Source: Candidatus Gastranaerophilales bacterium
GTDB taxonomy: Bacteria; Cyanobacteriota; Vampirovibrionia; Gastranaerophilales; JANQFW01
Assembly: GCA_028280605.1 (NCBI GenBank)
Contig: JANQLL010000206.1
Span: forward strand, 1-34,203
DNA length: 34,203 bases
Reading direction: 5' to 3'
Shown: positions 25,582-32,953 of the stretch, piece after piece
Layout of the letters: each line of letters opens with the position of its first letter
How positions within the stretch are numbered: the first letter of the stretch is position 1
Program-made: the position numbers and the translations under genes
Notes under the pieces: model-generated
Told to the model about the DNA's origin: nothing
Databases searched by the model: none
Seen by the model: the letters and a program-made list of their open reading frames with translations, nothing else

Positions 25582-25845
25582 ATGCAAATAAAAAGTAAGC
25601 CTATAATCTCTCAAAGTTTGAAAAAGCCCAAAGCAAAAGTATCCTTTAAATCTGCTGGTGCCGTGGTCGCAGGTGCGTCAGCTCTAACTTCTGATGCCGC
25701 AGCCGTAGCTTCTCAAGATTATGAACAACAAAGAAAACAAGGCTTGGTACCCCCTAGAGATAAAATAGCTTTAGGGGTATGTGCAACTTTAGGTGTATTG
25801 CTTGCAGCTATCGAGACTTATTTTTTAGTATTTAGAAGAAAATAA
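25582..25845 (+). CDS. Small single-pass membrane protein, tandem paralogue 3 (87 aa)
   Basis: Third and longest paralogue. It starts at ATG 25582 with AAGGA about 8 bases upstream. The N-terminus MQIKSKPIISQSLKKPKAKV plus SFKSA matches copy 2. A Gly/Ala/Val-rich stretch follows (GAVVAGASALTSDAAAVAS, about 26-44), then SQDYEQQRKQGLVPPRDKIA. The C-terminal helix (LGVCATLGVLLAAIETYFLV) ends in FRRK and matches copy 1. It therefore combines the N-terminal type of copy 2 with the C-terminal type of copy 1. It converges on the TPM-TPR gene and is followed by a hairpin. Function is unknown. The variable middle segment between conserved ends is the most distinctive property of the family. Confidence 0.78.
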   Translation: MQIKSKPIISQSLKKPKAKVSFKSAGAVVAGASALTSDAAAVASQDYEQQRKQGLVPPRDKIALGVCATLGVLLAAIETYFLVFRRK

Positions 25846-25851
25846 AAAAAT

Positions 25852-25883
25852 GTAGAAGAGTCATACTTTATAGGCTCTTCTAC
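25852..25883 (-). terminator. Hairpin terminator of the GNAT-LemA-LemA-TPM unit
   Basis: GTAGAAGAGTC (25852-25862) pairs with GGCTCTTCTAC (25873-25883), an 11-bp stem with one wobble. On the minus strand it follows the TPM-TPR stop by 8 bases and is followed by ATTTTTTTATTTT. On the plus strand the T-run is weaker, so it may end gene 3 only partly. Confidence 0.75.
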
Positions 25884-25891
25884 TTATATCC

Positions 25892-27571
25892 TTAAAACTT
25901 TCTGTTACGCCAGCGTGATAACCATCTGAATCTTTCACTTTGATCATGTGTACAATAAGCTTTTGCTTTATCAAAAAATTCATCAGATGATATCTTATAA
26001 ACTAATTTTGTAATATTCGCGTTTGAAGAGTCTAAATACATCTTTTTGTATACCCTTGACAGCTTTGCATTTGCATAACAACTGCGCGGATTAATCTTCA
26101 AAGCCTTTTTAAATTCAGCTTTCGCCAGATCAAGCTTTTTTGTCCTAAAATATAAATACCCTAAAAAACTGTACCCAAAATCATCACCAGGCATAAGTTC
26201 AACATATTTCTTTATTTCACTTATTGCTTTTTTATATTGATAAGTAGAGTCAACATAAGCAATAGCAAGATATTTATAAATATAAGGATTATCAGGATTA
26301 TAATGTTTTGCCTTATTTAAATGAGGTATAGCCTTTAGCCCCATTGCAAGAGTTGAATAAAGTTTTCCAAGCTCAAAGTTTACTTCATAACTATTAGGGT
26401 TAGATTGAAGCTTTTCTTCAAGATCAACTATTGCGCGAGCATGCTTTTTGTCATCTTGAATAGTGTAAATATCTTCACTGTGGCGAGGCGTGTCTATTCC
26501 AAGATAGCCCGGATACTTTCTTAATAGCTTTGTATAAGGGGATATAGTCCTCTCAACCCCCCAAGAAGGTGAAGGTCCCATTCTAACAAGTTTACGCTGA
26601 TAAACCATATCAAATTTCCAGCCTTCTTCGGTTTTACACATCAAAAACGGCGAATTATCCCAACCTTTTTGATTACCAAAGTCAATAACAGCAAAATTGC
26701 CGTCTAGTTGTACGTTATAAGGCTTTGTATTATAGGCAGATACATTCTTTTTATAATAAGAATCAGGCAAATTCTGATAATCTCTATACATAAGCTTTGC
26801 CATTTCAGTATAAATACCTAAATATGGAGATTTTTCTTTATTCTTCCACCTTTTTATAATTTTTTTCCAGGTTTCTTCAGGTGTACTGCCTGCCTGGTAT
26901 TTGCCCTCAGGCAATTTTTTAACTGACGTCTTTGAAACCGGCTTATCGACTAATTTTCTTTTAGCCCCTGCACCCTGACTTAAAATCTCCTGATCAAGCT
27001 CCTTAACTAAAGGTGAGTGGTCATCTTGAGAAATTTTAAGTTGAGCTCTTTTTTCTATTTCTTCAAACACAGCAACTATACCTTTATCAAGATTTCCACC
27101 AAGATAATTAGGCTTTAATTGCCTGTCTTGTATATGCCCTACAAATATATCAGTAAAAACATCTTCTAAATATGTAGACACTTCTACTTTAACGACCTTG
27201 GGACTTTTAACAAACAAAAGCAATATGCCTTTGCCATTATATTTTTTGCCTATTTTCCAGTTATTAAATATCTTAAATGCTGCATTTTCAACAGATAAAT
27301 GCCCCTGAAGATTTGGCAAAGTCACAATAACTACTTCAATTCCATATTTTTTTACGATATTTTCACTAATATAGTTTTCACTATACTCATCAATATTTGT
27401 AAGAACATTGCCCCAGTCATAAACATATTTTTGGCTAATAAGGCTAACCGGCCTGTTTTTTATATCAAAAGGGCCAACAATATTTGACGAATTAGGTATA
27501 AAATTTATTAAAGTGACCGCAGCTATTATAAAGCTTATAACGAATGTGTATTTTACTTGTTTAATATTCAT
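25892..27571 (-). CDS. TPM-domain protein with C-terminal TPR repeats
   Basis: A 559-residue protein starting at ATG 27571. An N-terminal hydrophobic helix (about 9-27, TFVISFIIAAVTLINFI) acts as anchor or signal. Residues about 45-180 are a TPM domain (TLP18.3/Psb32/MOLO-1 family): VYDWGNVLTNIDEYSENYI, YGIEVVIVTLPNL, FNNWKIGKKYNGKGILLLFV and VKVEVSTYLEDVFTD, with the glycine-containing loop before the hydrophobic strand. A middle region (about 220-360, TPEETWKKIIKRWKN, then WKFDMVYQRKLV) looks like a small NTF2-like fold, a tentative reading. Residues about 385-540 contain TPR units (NSYEVNFELGKLYSTLAMGL, PYIYKYLAIAYVDS, DFGYSFLGYLYFRTKKLDLA). Last gene of the unit with two lemA genes, 16 bases after lemA. 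TPM and LemA genes are often neighbours. The biochemical role is unknown. Confidence 0.87.
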   Translation of the reverse strand: MNIKQVKYTFVISFIIAAVTLINFIPNSSNIVGPFDIKNRPVSLISQKYVYDWGNVLTNIDEYSENYISENIVKKYGIEVVIVTLPNLQGHLSVENAAFKIFNNWKIGKKYNGKGILLLFVKSPKVVKVEVSTYLEDVFTDIFVGHIQDRQLKPNYLGGNLDKGIVAVFEEIEKRAQLKISQDDHSPLVKELDQEILSQGAGAKRKLVDKPVSKTSVKKLPEGKYQAGSTPEETWKKIIKRWKNKEKSPYLGIYTEMAKLMYRDYQNLPDSYYKKNVSAYNTKPYNVQLDGNFAVIDFGNQKGWDNSPFLMCKTEEGWKFDMVYQRKLVRMGPSPSWGVERTISPYTKLLRKYPGYLGIDTPRHSEDIYTIQDDKKHARAIVDLEEKLQSNPNSYEVNFELGKLYSTLAMGLKAIPHLNKAKHYNPDNPYIYKYLAIAYVDSTYQYKKAISEIKKYVELMPGDDFGYSFLGYLYFRTKKLDLAKAEFKKALKINPRSCYANAKLSRVYKKMYLDSSNANITKLVYKISSDEFFDKAKAYCTHDQSERFRWLSRWRNRKF

Positions 27572-27587
27572 TTTTAATGGCTATCAC

Positions 27588-28205
27588 CTAGAATTTAACT
27601 TTTACTGCTTCTGAAGAACCTTTAGACGATTTAAAAAATGGTTGTACTTTCATATCAAATAAAGGCGCAACGAGATTACCCGGAAACCTTTTAACTTTAG
27701 TATTATACTTTCTTACAGTTGAATTATAAAACTGCCTTGTCATATTGATTCTGTTTTCCGTGCCTTCTAACTGGTCTTGAAGCGCAAGAAAGTTTTCCGA
27801 AGCTTTTAAGTCAGGATAATTTTCTGAAACAGCAAAAAGTTGTTTGATAGCACCGCCTAACAACTTTTGAGATTCCATATATTTTTTAATATCTTTGGAA
27901 GATAGATTTTTATCCCCTTTTGATTTAGGCATAAGGCTATTAATACTGGCTCTAAGTTTAGTTATATTTTCCAAAACAGATTTTTCGTGTTTTACATAAG
28001 CTTTTACAGAGCTGACCAAATTAGGCACTAAGTCTGCTCTTCGTTGATAAGCTGTTTCAATTTGTGCTCTTGCCTCATCTACTCTATTATTGGCATCAAC
28101 AAGGTCATTATAAGTAAATAAAAACGCAATTCCTAATACTGCAAAAACTATCAAATCAGCTATAACAACAAAAAATATAATTTTTCTTTTCTTACTTGTA
28201 TCCAT
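27588..28205 (-). CDS. lemA: LemA family protein
   Basis: The protein has 205 residues from ATG 28205, preceded in the 20-base gap by a weak GAGGA. An N-terminal membrane helix (about 9-30, IIFFVVIADLIVFAVLGIAFL) is followed by the long helical LemA domain: DLVDANNRVDEARAQIETAY, then QRRADLVPNLVSSVKAYVKH, EKSVLENI, and a C-terminal stretch with FLALQDQLEGTENRINMTRQ, YNSTVRKYNTKVKRFPGNLV and a hydrophobic end. These are the strongest LemA signatures. LemA proteins are anchored helical bundles of unsettled function. It is 16 bases upstream of the TPM-TPR gene. The pair with the next upstream LemA-like gene is probably an old tandem duplication, since the two proteins differ considerably. Confidence 0.93.
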   Translation of the reverse strand: MDTSKKRKIIFFVVIADLIVFAVLGIAFLFTYNDLVDANNRVDEARAQIETAYQRRADLVPNLVSSVKAYVKHEKSVLENITKLRASINSLMPKSKGDKNLSSKDIKKYMESQKLLGGAIKQLFAVSENYPDLKASENFLALQDQLEGTENRINMTRQFYNSTVRKYNTKVKRFPGNLVAPLFDMKVQPFFKSSKGSSEAVKVKF

Positions 28206-28225
28206 AATTCATATCCTCAATTAAC

Positions 28226-28801
28226 TTAACTCTTTTCGGACTCCTGCTCAAAATAATTTCTTGGCTTTGTGTCCAGTATAAAAGCTACACAAACTTGTGG
28301 GAAGGACTGAATGTAGGAATTAAATATCCTTACCTCATCATTATAAACAGACCTTGCTTGTGCAATTTGATTTTCTGATATTTCCAGCTGCTCCTGCAAC
28401 ATAATAAAATTAGAACCAGCTTTTAACTCAGGATATTGAACTACAACACTTAACAGATTTCCTAAAGTAGAAGACAACTTCTTATCTGACTCTGTTAATT
28501 CCGCTGATATATTCTGTTCATCAGAAGATCCTAACTTATTAAGCTTTTCTATTGCTGTGGTTCTTGCTCCTACTATTTGTTCAAGTGTTTCTTTTTCATA
28601 TCCAGTATATGTTTCAAGTTCTTCTATAATGCCCTGTATCAAATCGAGTTTTCTTTGATAGAAATTTTTCACCTCAGCAAGGGCATTATTAACAGATTCT
28701 TCTTTTTGGATAATTTGATTATAAAATACCAGCATTAATGCGCTAATTAACCCACCAGCTATCACAAAAAGTATTATCAAAAAAAATACATAACTTACCA
28801 T
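28226..28801 (-). CDS. lemA: LemA family protein, divergent second copy
   Basis: The protein has 191 residues from ATG 28801. An N-terminal membrane helix (about 4-27, YVFFLIILFVIAGGLISALMLVF) precedes a LemA domain with KEESVNNALAEVKNFYQRKL, DLIQGIIEELETYTGYEKET, and FIMLQEQLEISENQIAQARS then VYNDEVRIFNSYIQSFPQ. The layout is the same as in the neighbouring LemA, but the consensus RRxDLVPNLV has become QRKLDLIQGII, so this copy is divergent. It lies 9 bases after the GNAT gene and 20 bases before the second LemA gene, so the four genes form one unit. The two LemA proteins may form a heteromeric helical bundle at the inner membrane, which is inference. Confidence 0.9.
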   Translation of the reverse strand: MVSYVFFLIILFVIAGGLISALMLVFYNQIIQKEESVNNALAEVKNFYQRKLDLIQGIIEELETYTGYEKETLEQIVGARTTAIEKLNKLGSSDEQNISAELTESDKKLSSTLGNLLSVVVQYPELKAGSNFIMLQEQLEISENQIAQARSVYNDEVRIFNSYIQSFPQVCVAFILDTKPRNYFEQESEKS

Positions 28802-28810
28802 AAACTACCC

Positions 28811-29815
28811 TTACCCTTTATAATTAGGATTGTCATAATAAGCATGCGGATAAGTATAGTCTTCTACAAATCCAAGCCTTCTATACATTTTTAAAGCCGG
28901 ATAATTATCGGTTTCTACCGCAGCATTTAAATTTTGCGAAAAAATTTGTCCTGCATTGATTAGGGAAATAACCTCTTGAAGTGCATTTCTTAATATATAC
29001 TTTGCTAAGCCTTTATTTTTATGTCCGCTTTTTATTCCAATTAAAGGCACATTAGCTAAAAGTAGCGTAGCCAAGTTGCAAAAAACAATGCCAACCGGGA
29101 CATTTTGATATAACAAAACAGTGGTAGCCTCTGATAAAAAATCACCAAACATGCCCGACACTATACTATTGACAAGTTGTTTTGTACCATCCAAGCTTTT
29201 AAATCTAGGATCAAAGAGTGAGTCTTTAGAATTTTTAAAGGTTTCATAAATAATATCAGAAGCTGCATCAAAGTATTCATCTTTCCACTCTGATATGGTA
29301 TAACCTTCGGGCAGGTCAGCTAGTTTTGCTTTTTTTAATACCTGATGAGAAATCATATCTTCAAAGTTAAATTTAACTACTGCCTGTCCGACAAAGCTAA
29401 ACTTAAAGTCTGACGCAATATTTTGAACAAACTTTTCCTGTACGCCCAACATAGGATAGCTAATTAATCTCCAGTCTGTTCTATCTTTTAATATATTCAT
29501 CAATCCAGCTAATATTTTAGATTTTCTTTCTTTAACCCTCTCTTTATCAATTACGTGAATAATATTTAATTCTACAGATTTAAAATTCTCAATAACATAC
29601 ATTAACAAAGCCTTAGGAACTGAATTTTCGTATAAAACTAAAGCCTTTAATATATTTTGTTCTATTACTTCACAAAAATCTTCATATTCTAGAGCAGGAA
29701 AATCCATTTTGTAATCTTTTTGTGCTTTTATTTTAAAAGTTTCATAGAGTTCTTTTATATTGGCTACATTTGTTGCGTTTAACTCTTCTACAGACACGGT
29801 AATAGCTTCTGACAT
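28811..29815 (-). CDS. GNAT family N-acetyltransferase, probable double-domain form
   Basis: A 334-residue protein from ATG 29815. The C-terminal half (about 175-330) carries a clear GNAT fold: the acetyl-CoA loop appears as SGHKNKGLAKYILRNAL (motif A with HKNKGLA), and the end LNAAVETDNYPALKMYRRLG FVEDY gives motif B. The N-terminal half (about 1-165) has a GNAT-like alternation without a clear cofactor loop, as in two-domain enzymes such as mycothiol synthase, where one domain is inactive. The substrate cannot be read from the sequence. It is the first gene of a unit with two lemA genes and the TPM-TPR gene (9 bases to the next), and I know of no described link between GNAT and LemA. AGGAG lies just upstream on the minus strand. 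Confidence 0.87.
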   Translation of the reverse strand: MSEAITVSVEELNATNVANIKELYETFKIKAQKDYKMDFPALEYEDFCEVIEQNILKALVLYENSVPKALLMYVIENFKSVELNIIHVIDKERVKERKSKILAGLMNILKDRTDWRLISYPMLGVQEKFVQNIASDFKFSFVGQAVVKFNFEDMISHQVLKKAKLADLPEGYTISEWKDEYFDAASDIIYETFKNSKDSLFDPRFKSLDGTKQLVNSIVSGMFGDFLSEATTVLLYQNVPVGIVFCNLATLLLANVPLIGIKSGHKNKGLAKYILRNALQEVISLINAGQIFSQNLNAAVETDNYPALKMYRRLGFVEDYTYPHAYYDNPNYKG

Positions 29816-30026
29816 AATTTTAAAAATCTCCTATGCAGTATAAATACTATAGAATATTTTATTATATTTATCCGTTTTTAACAAACTAAGTTATTTTTTT
29901 ATTTCTCAGACCTTAAGATATAATTTTAATAAAACTTAAAATATTTAAAGACTTTAATGTAAGACTAATAATTATTCTTTAAAATACAATATATTATTAA
30001 TCAGAAAATAACAGGAAATTCATTTT

Positions 30027-30716
30027 ATGAAAGACAAAAAAATCCTTATTATTGAAGATGAAGAAGATATCATAGAACTGCTTAAATATAATCTTGTGAA
30101 AAGCGGTTTTAATGTTAATTATGTAATGTCTGGGGAAGAAGCATTAAGTGCAGTAAATAAAGAAAATCCTGATTTAATTCTTTTAGATTTAATGTTACCG
30201 GGGATAGACGGATTAGAAGTATGCAGGATTATAAAAAATGACTCTGAAAATCTGCAAATACCTATAATAATGTTAACGGCTAGAGGCGAAGAAGAAGATA
30301 TAATAAAAGGTTTGAAAGCGGGTGCTGATGATTATATAACCAAGCCATTCAGTCCTAAAATTCTTTTAGCCAGGATAAAAACAGTATTAAGAAGAGATGG
30401 TAAAAGGTATTATAACCCTGAGTCAATTATTCAAATTGATAAACTTAGTATTAATCCCGAAAAACACGAAGTTTTAATTGATGATAAACCTATTAAATTA
30501 TCGTATTCTGAATTTAAAACATTGCACCTACTCGCATCTAATAAAGGATGGGTATTCACGCGATACCAAATAATTGATGCAATTAAAAGCGATGAACATT
30601 GCGTAACCGATAGAACAGTGGATGTATTATTAGTAGGCTTGAGAAAAAAACTTATGGAGTTTAGCTCTCATATTGAAACTGTAAGAGGAGTGGGATATAG
30701 ATTTAAGGAATTATAA
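30027..30716 (+). CDS. OmpR/PhoB-family response regulator
   Basis: The protein has 229 residues from ATG 30027, with AGGAAA about 11 bases upstream. Receiver domain residues 1-118: acidic pair IIEDEED (9-14), phosphorylation site Asp54 in DLILLDLMLPGIDGLEV, TAR switch region (MLTARGEE) and Lys106 in TKPFSP. The winged-helix DNA-binding domain (about 130-229) ends with TDRTVDVLLVGLRKKL and VRGVGYRFKEL, typical of OmpR/PhoB regulators. It is paired with the histidine kinase only 4 bases downstream. The pair resembles PhoB-PhoR by domain plan, but no phosphate transport genes are in the window, so the signal is unassigned and I give no symbol. Confidence 0.94.
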   Translation: MKDKKILIIEDEEDIIELLKYNLVKSGFNVNYVMSGEEALSAVNKENPDLILLDLMLPGIDGLEVCRIIKNDSENLQIPIIMLTARGEEEDIIKGLKAGADDYITKPFSPKILLARIKTVLRRDGKRYYNPESIIQIDKLSINPEKHEVLIDDKPIKLSYSEFKTLHLLASNKGWVFTRYQIIDAIKSDEHCVTDRTVDVLLVGLRKKLMEFSSHIETVRGVGYRFKEL

Positions 30717-30720
30717 ACAA

Positions 30721-32526
30721 ATGAAAAATAAAAAATTATTCTGGAAACTGTTTAAGTCCTATATAGTTATAATATGTGTATTTTTATTAGTTACAATTAT
30801 ATTTACTACAACTACTTGGAGAAATTTTTACCTTGAAAGAGTTGCATCAGAGTTAACCTCTCAAGTTTTATTAATAAAAGATGAGTTTAAAAGTTCTTTA
30901 GATACTATTAATAAAGATAAAACAAAAAATTTAACATACAAATATTCTGCGAAGACCTCATCGCGAATAACATTTATTGGTACAGACGGAAGAGTTATTA
31001 GTGATTCTCATTATGACACTGAGCTATTAGAGAATCATGCCAACAGGCCTGAAATACAAAAAGCACTAAACGGACAAATCGGTGAATCTATCAGATATAG
31101 CAATACATTGCAGAAAAAAATGATGTATATAGCTGTACCTGTTAAATACAACGGAAAACTCGTTGGTGTGTTGCGAAATGCCGTGACTATTGATTTTATA
31201 GACAGAAATTTAAGTGAAATATTTAACAAGATAATAATTACAACATTGATAACATCAGCGTTACTAGGTGCAATCAGCTGGATATTTTCTAAAAATATAA
31301 GCACCCCTTTAGAATCTTTGGCTGAGGGAGCTTTAAAATTTGCAGATGGGGATTTGAATTATAAATTATCAGTGCCTAATATTAAAGAAATCGCAGAAGT
31401 CGCAATAGCTATGAACAAAATGGCTAAAAGGCTCGACAACAGAATTAACAAAATCACAAGACAAAAACAAGAAAAGGAAGTAATATTTTCTAATTTGTCC
31501 GAGGGCATTATTGCTATTGATAATGAGAAAAACATAAGGCGTTTAAATAAATCCGTTGCTGAGATATTAGAAATTGACAGTATTGAAGATGCCCAGAAGA
31601 AAAATCTATATCAGGCCATACACGATGAGCAAATAATAAATTTTATTGAAGAGACACTTAATTCAGAAGATGAATCTTTGGAAAAAGAGATTTGTATTGA
31701 AAAAAATGGTAACCCTATGTTATTACAACTTAAGGGCATTACCATTAAGGATTCTAAAAATACAAAAATTGAAGCACTATTTGTATTAAAAGATATAACC
31801 AGGATTAAGCAATTGGAAAATATCAGAAAAGACTTTGTTGCCAATGTTTCTCATGAGTTGAAAACACCTATAACATCTATAAAAGGATTTATTGAAACAC
31901 TAAATGACGGTGCTTTATCTGATATTGACACTGCTAAAAGATTTTTAGAGATAATTTCCAGGCATTCAAACAGGCTAAGTGCCATAGTGGAAGATTTGCT
32001 GAGTTTATCCAGGCTTGAGCAGTGCAATGAATCTATAACCCTTGAGTTATATAGTTTAAAAGAAATATTAGTTAATGCTTTGCAAGCATGCGAGATTAAA
32101 TCAAAAGATAAAAATATAGATATTGAACTACAATGCCCTACTGACATACAAGTAGAAATAAACATACTGCTTTTTGAGCAGGCAATAGTAAATTTGATAA
32201 TAAATGCCATCAAATATAGTAATGAAAACAAAACGATAACCGTAAAAGTTGAAAAGCACGATAAATACATTGCTATTGATATTATTGACCAGGGATTGGG
32301 TATTGCGCCCGAGCATTTGCCCAGGATATTTGAAAGATTTTACAGAGTTGATAAAGCCCGCAGTCGAAAGCAAGGCGGCACCGGATTGGGGCTATCTATT
32401 GTCAAGCATATTGCTCAAATCCACAATGGATATGTTGATGTTAAAAGCATTCAGGGCTTTGGCAGTACATTTAGCTTTTATTTACCGCTAAAAAATGTTG
32501 CTATAACTGAAAAAACACCCATCTAA
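30721..32526 (+). CDS. Sensor histidine kinase, PhoR/WalK-like layout
   Basis: A 601-residue protein from ATG 30721. TM1 is at about 10-31. An extracytoplasmic sensor (about 32-168) follows, with a Cache-like strand pattern (SSRITFIGTDGRVISDS, MMYIAVPVKYNGKLVGVLRN). TM2 is at about 170-190. HAMP is at about 190-242, PAS at about 250-365 (FSNLSEGIIAIDNEKNIRRL). HisKA has the phospho-acceptor His378 in FVANVSHELKTPITSIKGF. The ATPase domain has N box NLIINAIKYSNEN (491-503), D box DIIDQGLGIAPEH, and G box GGTGLGLSIVKHI. All catalytic motifs are intact. It should autophosphorylate and pass phosphate to Asp54 of the upstream regulator. A short hairpin follows. Confidence 0.94.
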   Translation: MKNKKLFWKLFKSYIVIICVFLLVTIIFTTTTWRNFYLERVASELTSQVLLIKDEFKSSLDTINKDKTKNLTYKYSAKTSSRITFIGTDGRVISDSHYDTELLENHANRPEIQKALNGQIGESIRYSNTLQKKMMYIAVPVKYNGKLVGVLRNAVTIDFIDRNLSEIFNKIIITTLITSALLGAISWIFSKNISTPLESLAEGALKFADGDLNYKLSVPNIKEIAEVAIAMNKMAKRLDNRINKITRQKQEKEVIFSNLSEGIIAIDNEKNIRRLNKSVAEILEIDSIEDAQKKNLYQAIHDEQIINFIEETLNSEDESLEKEICIEKNGNPMLLQLKGITIKDSKNTKIEALFVLKDITRIKQLENIRKDFVANVSHELKTPITSIKGFIETLNDGALSDIDTAKRFLEIISRHSNRLSAIVEDLLSLSRLEQCNESITLELYSLKEILVNALQACEIKSKDKNIDIELQCPTDIQVEINILLFEQAIVNLIINAIKYSNENKTITVKVEKHDKYIAIDIIDQGLGIAPEHLPRIFERFYRVDKARSRKQGGTGLGLSIVKHIAQIHNGYVDVKSIQGFGSTFSFYLPLKNVAITEKTPI

Positions 32527-32534
32527 GTCGGGTG
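32516..32534 (+). terminator. Possible terminator of the two-component operon
   Basis: CACCC (32516-32520) and GGGTG (32530-32534) with a 9-base loop that includes the kinase stop codon; a T-rich stretch follows. Stem of only 5 bp, so this is a weak call. Confidence 0.35.
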
Positions 32535-32582
32535 ATTGTTTATCTTTAAATTGTTAAAACTGTTGATCTTCCTATTTTTTTG

Positions 32583-32607
32583 CAAAAAAAAACCCTTTTT
32601 ATAGGGT
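32583..32607 (-). terminator. Minus-strand terminator in the 32.5-32.95 kb gap
   Basis: On the minus strand ACCCT (32607-32603), a 6-base loop and AGGGT (32596-32592) are followed by nine T. The stem is short (5 bp). No minus-strand gene ends here, so it could close a small RNA transcribed from the gap. Confidence 0.45.
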
Positions 32608-32730
32608 AAAATTTGATAGGAAGGGAATGTTGGGGAGTAAGTTTATGAAGCTAATTGATTGTACATATATAAAGTATTTTTTTTGCCGATAATTGCTTTT
32701 TTAATCTTAGATTTTTTTGGAACTTTACAA

Positions 32731-32822
32731 AACTTAACGTGCCTAAGGCACATTCTCTACTCACCTTGAGTCCTCGACTGGCTTAAGCTGTACAGTTCAA
32801 TTATAGCTTAAGTTCAACGTTA
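32731..32822. ncRNA. Candidate structured RNA with three hairpins
   Basis: In an otherwise AT-rich gap, this stretch has a higher GC content and nested inverted repeats: GTGCC/GGCAC (32739-32743 and 32747-32751), ACTCA/TGAGT (32759-32763 and 32767-32771), CTTAAGCT/AGCTTAAG (32782-32789 and 32805-32812), and an outer pair TAAC/GTTA (32735-32738 and 32819-32822). The layout is a four-way-junction-like fold. The strand cannot be decided from symmetry; a minus-strand terminator at 32583-32607 favours minus. It matches no tRNA, tmRNA, SRP RNA, RNase P or riboswitch consensus that I know. Confidence 0.35.
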
Positions 32823-32865
32823 CTGATGGACTTTGATTAACACTTTTTTTTCGGATAGTAGGCAC

Positions 32866-32924
32866 ATAAAAAAATTGCAATGACAACCCCCCTTTTGTTA
32901 TACAAAAAGCTTGCCATTGCAATT
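32866..32924 (-). terminator. Strong minus-strand terminator of the last gene
   Basis: On the minus strand AATTGCAATGGCAA (32924-32911) and its complement TTGTCATTGCAATT (32886-32873) form a 14-bp stem with one mismatch, then TTTTTT. It lies 30 bases after the stop of the last gene. Confidence 0.85.
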
Positions 32925-32953
32925 AAAATCTTTAATTTTTATATCAAAGTCCT

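Larger units (their letters stand above)
24885..25845 (+). repeat. Tandem array of three related small membrane-protein genes
   Basis: Three consecutive genes (24885, 25234, 25582) encode paralogues of 77-87 residues. Copies 2 and 3 are nearly identical in DNA over the segment encoding LKKPKAKVSFKSA (about 25264-25305 and 25615-25656). Copies 1 and 3 share the C-terminal half in protein. The spacers after copies 1 and 2 hold the same type of stem-loop, so the duplicated unit is gene plus spacer. Confidence 0.85.

Noticed and set aside
30027..32526. Naming the two-component pair phoB and phoR
   Set aside because: The domain plan fits, but many OmpR-family pairs share it, and no phosphate genes are present in the window.
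32790..32804. GTTCAAT as a tRNA T-loop in the RNA-like island
   Set aside because: The flanks do not form a 5-bp T-stem with a 7-base loop, and no acceptor or anticodon stem with a valid anticodon could be built.
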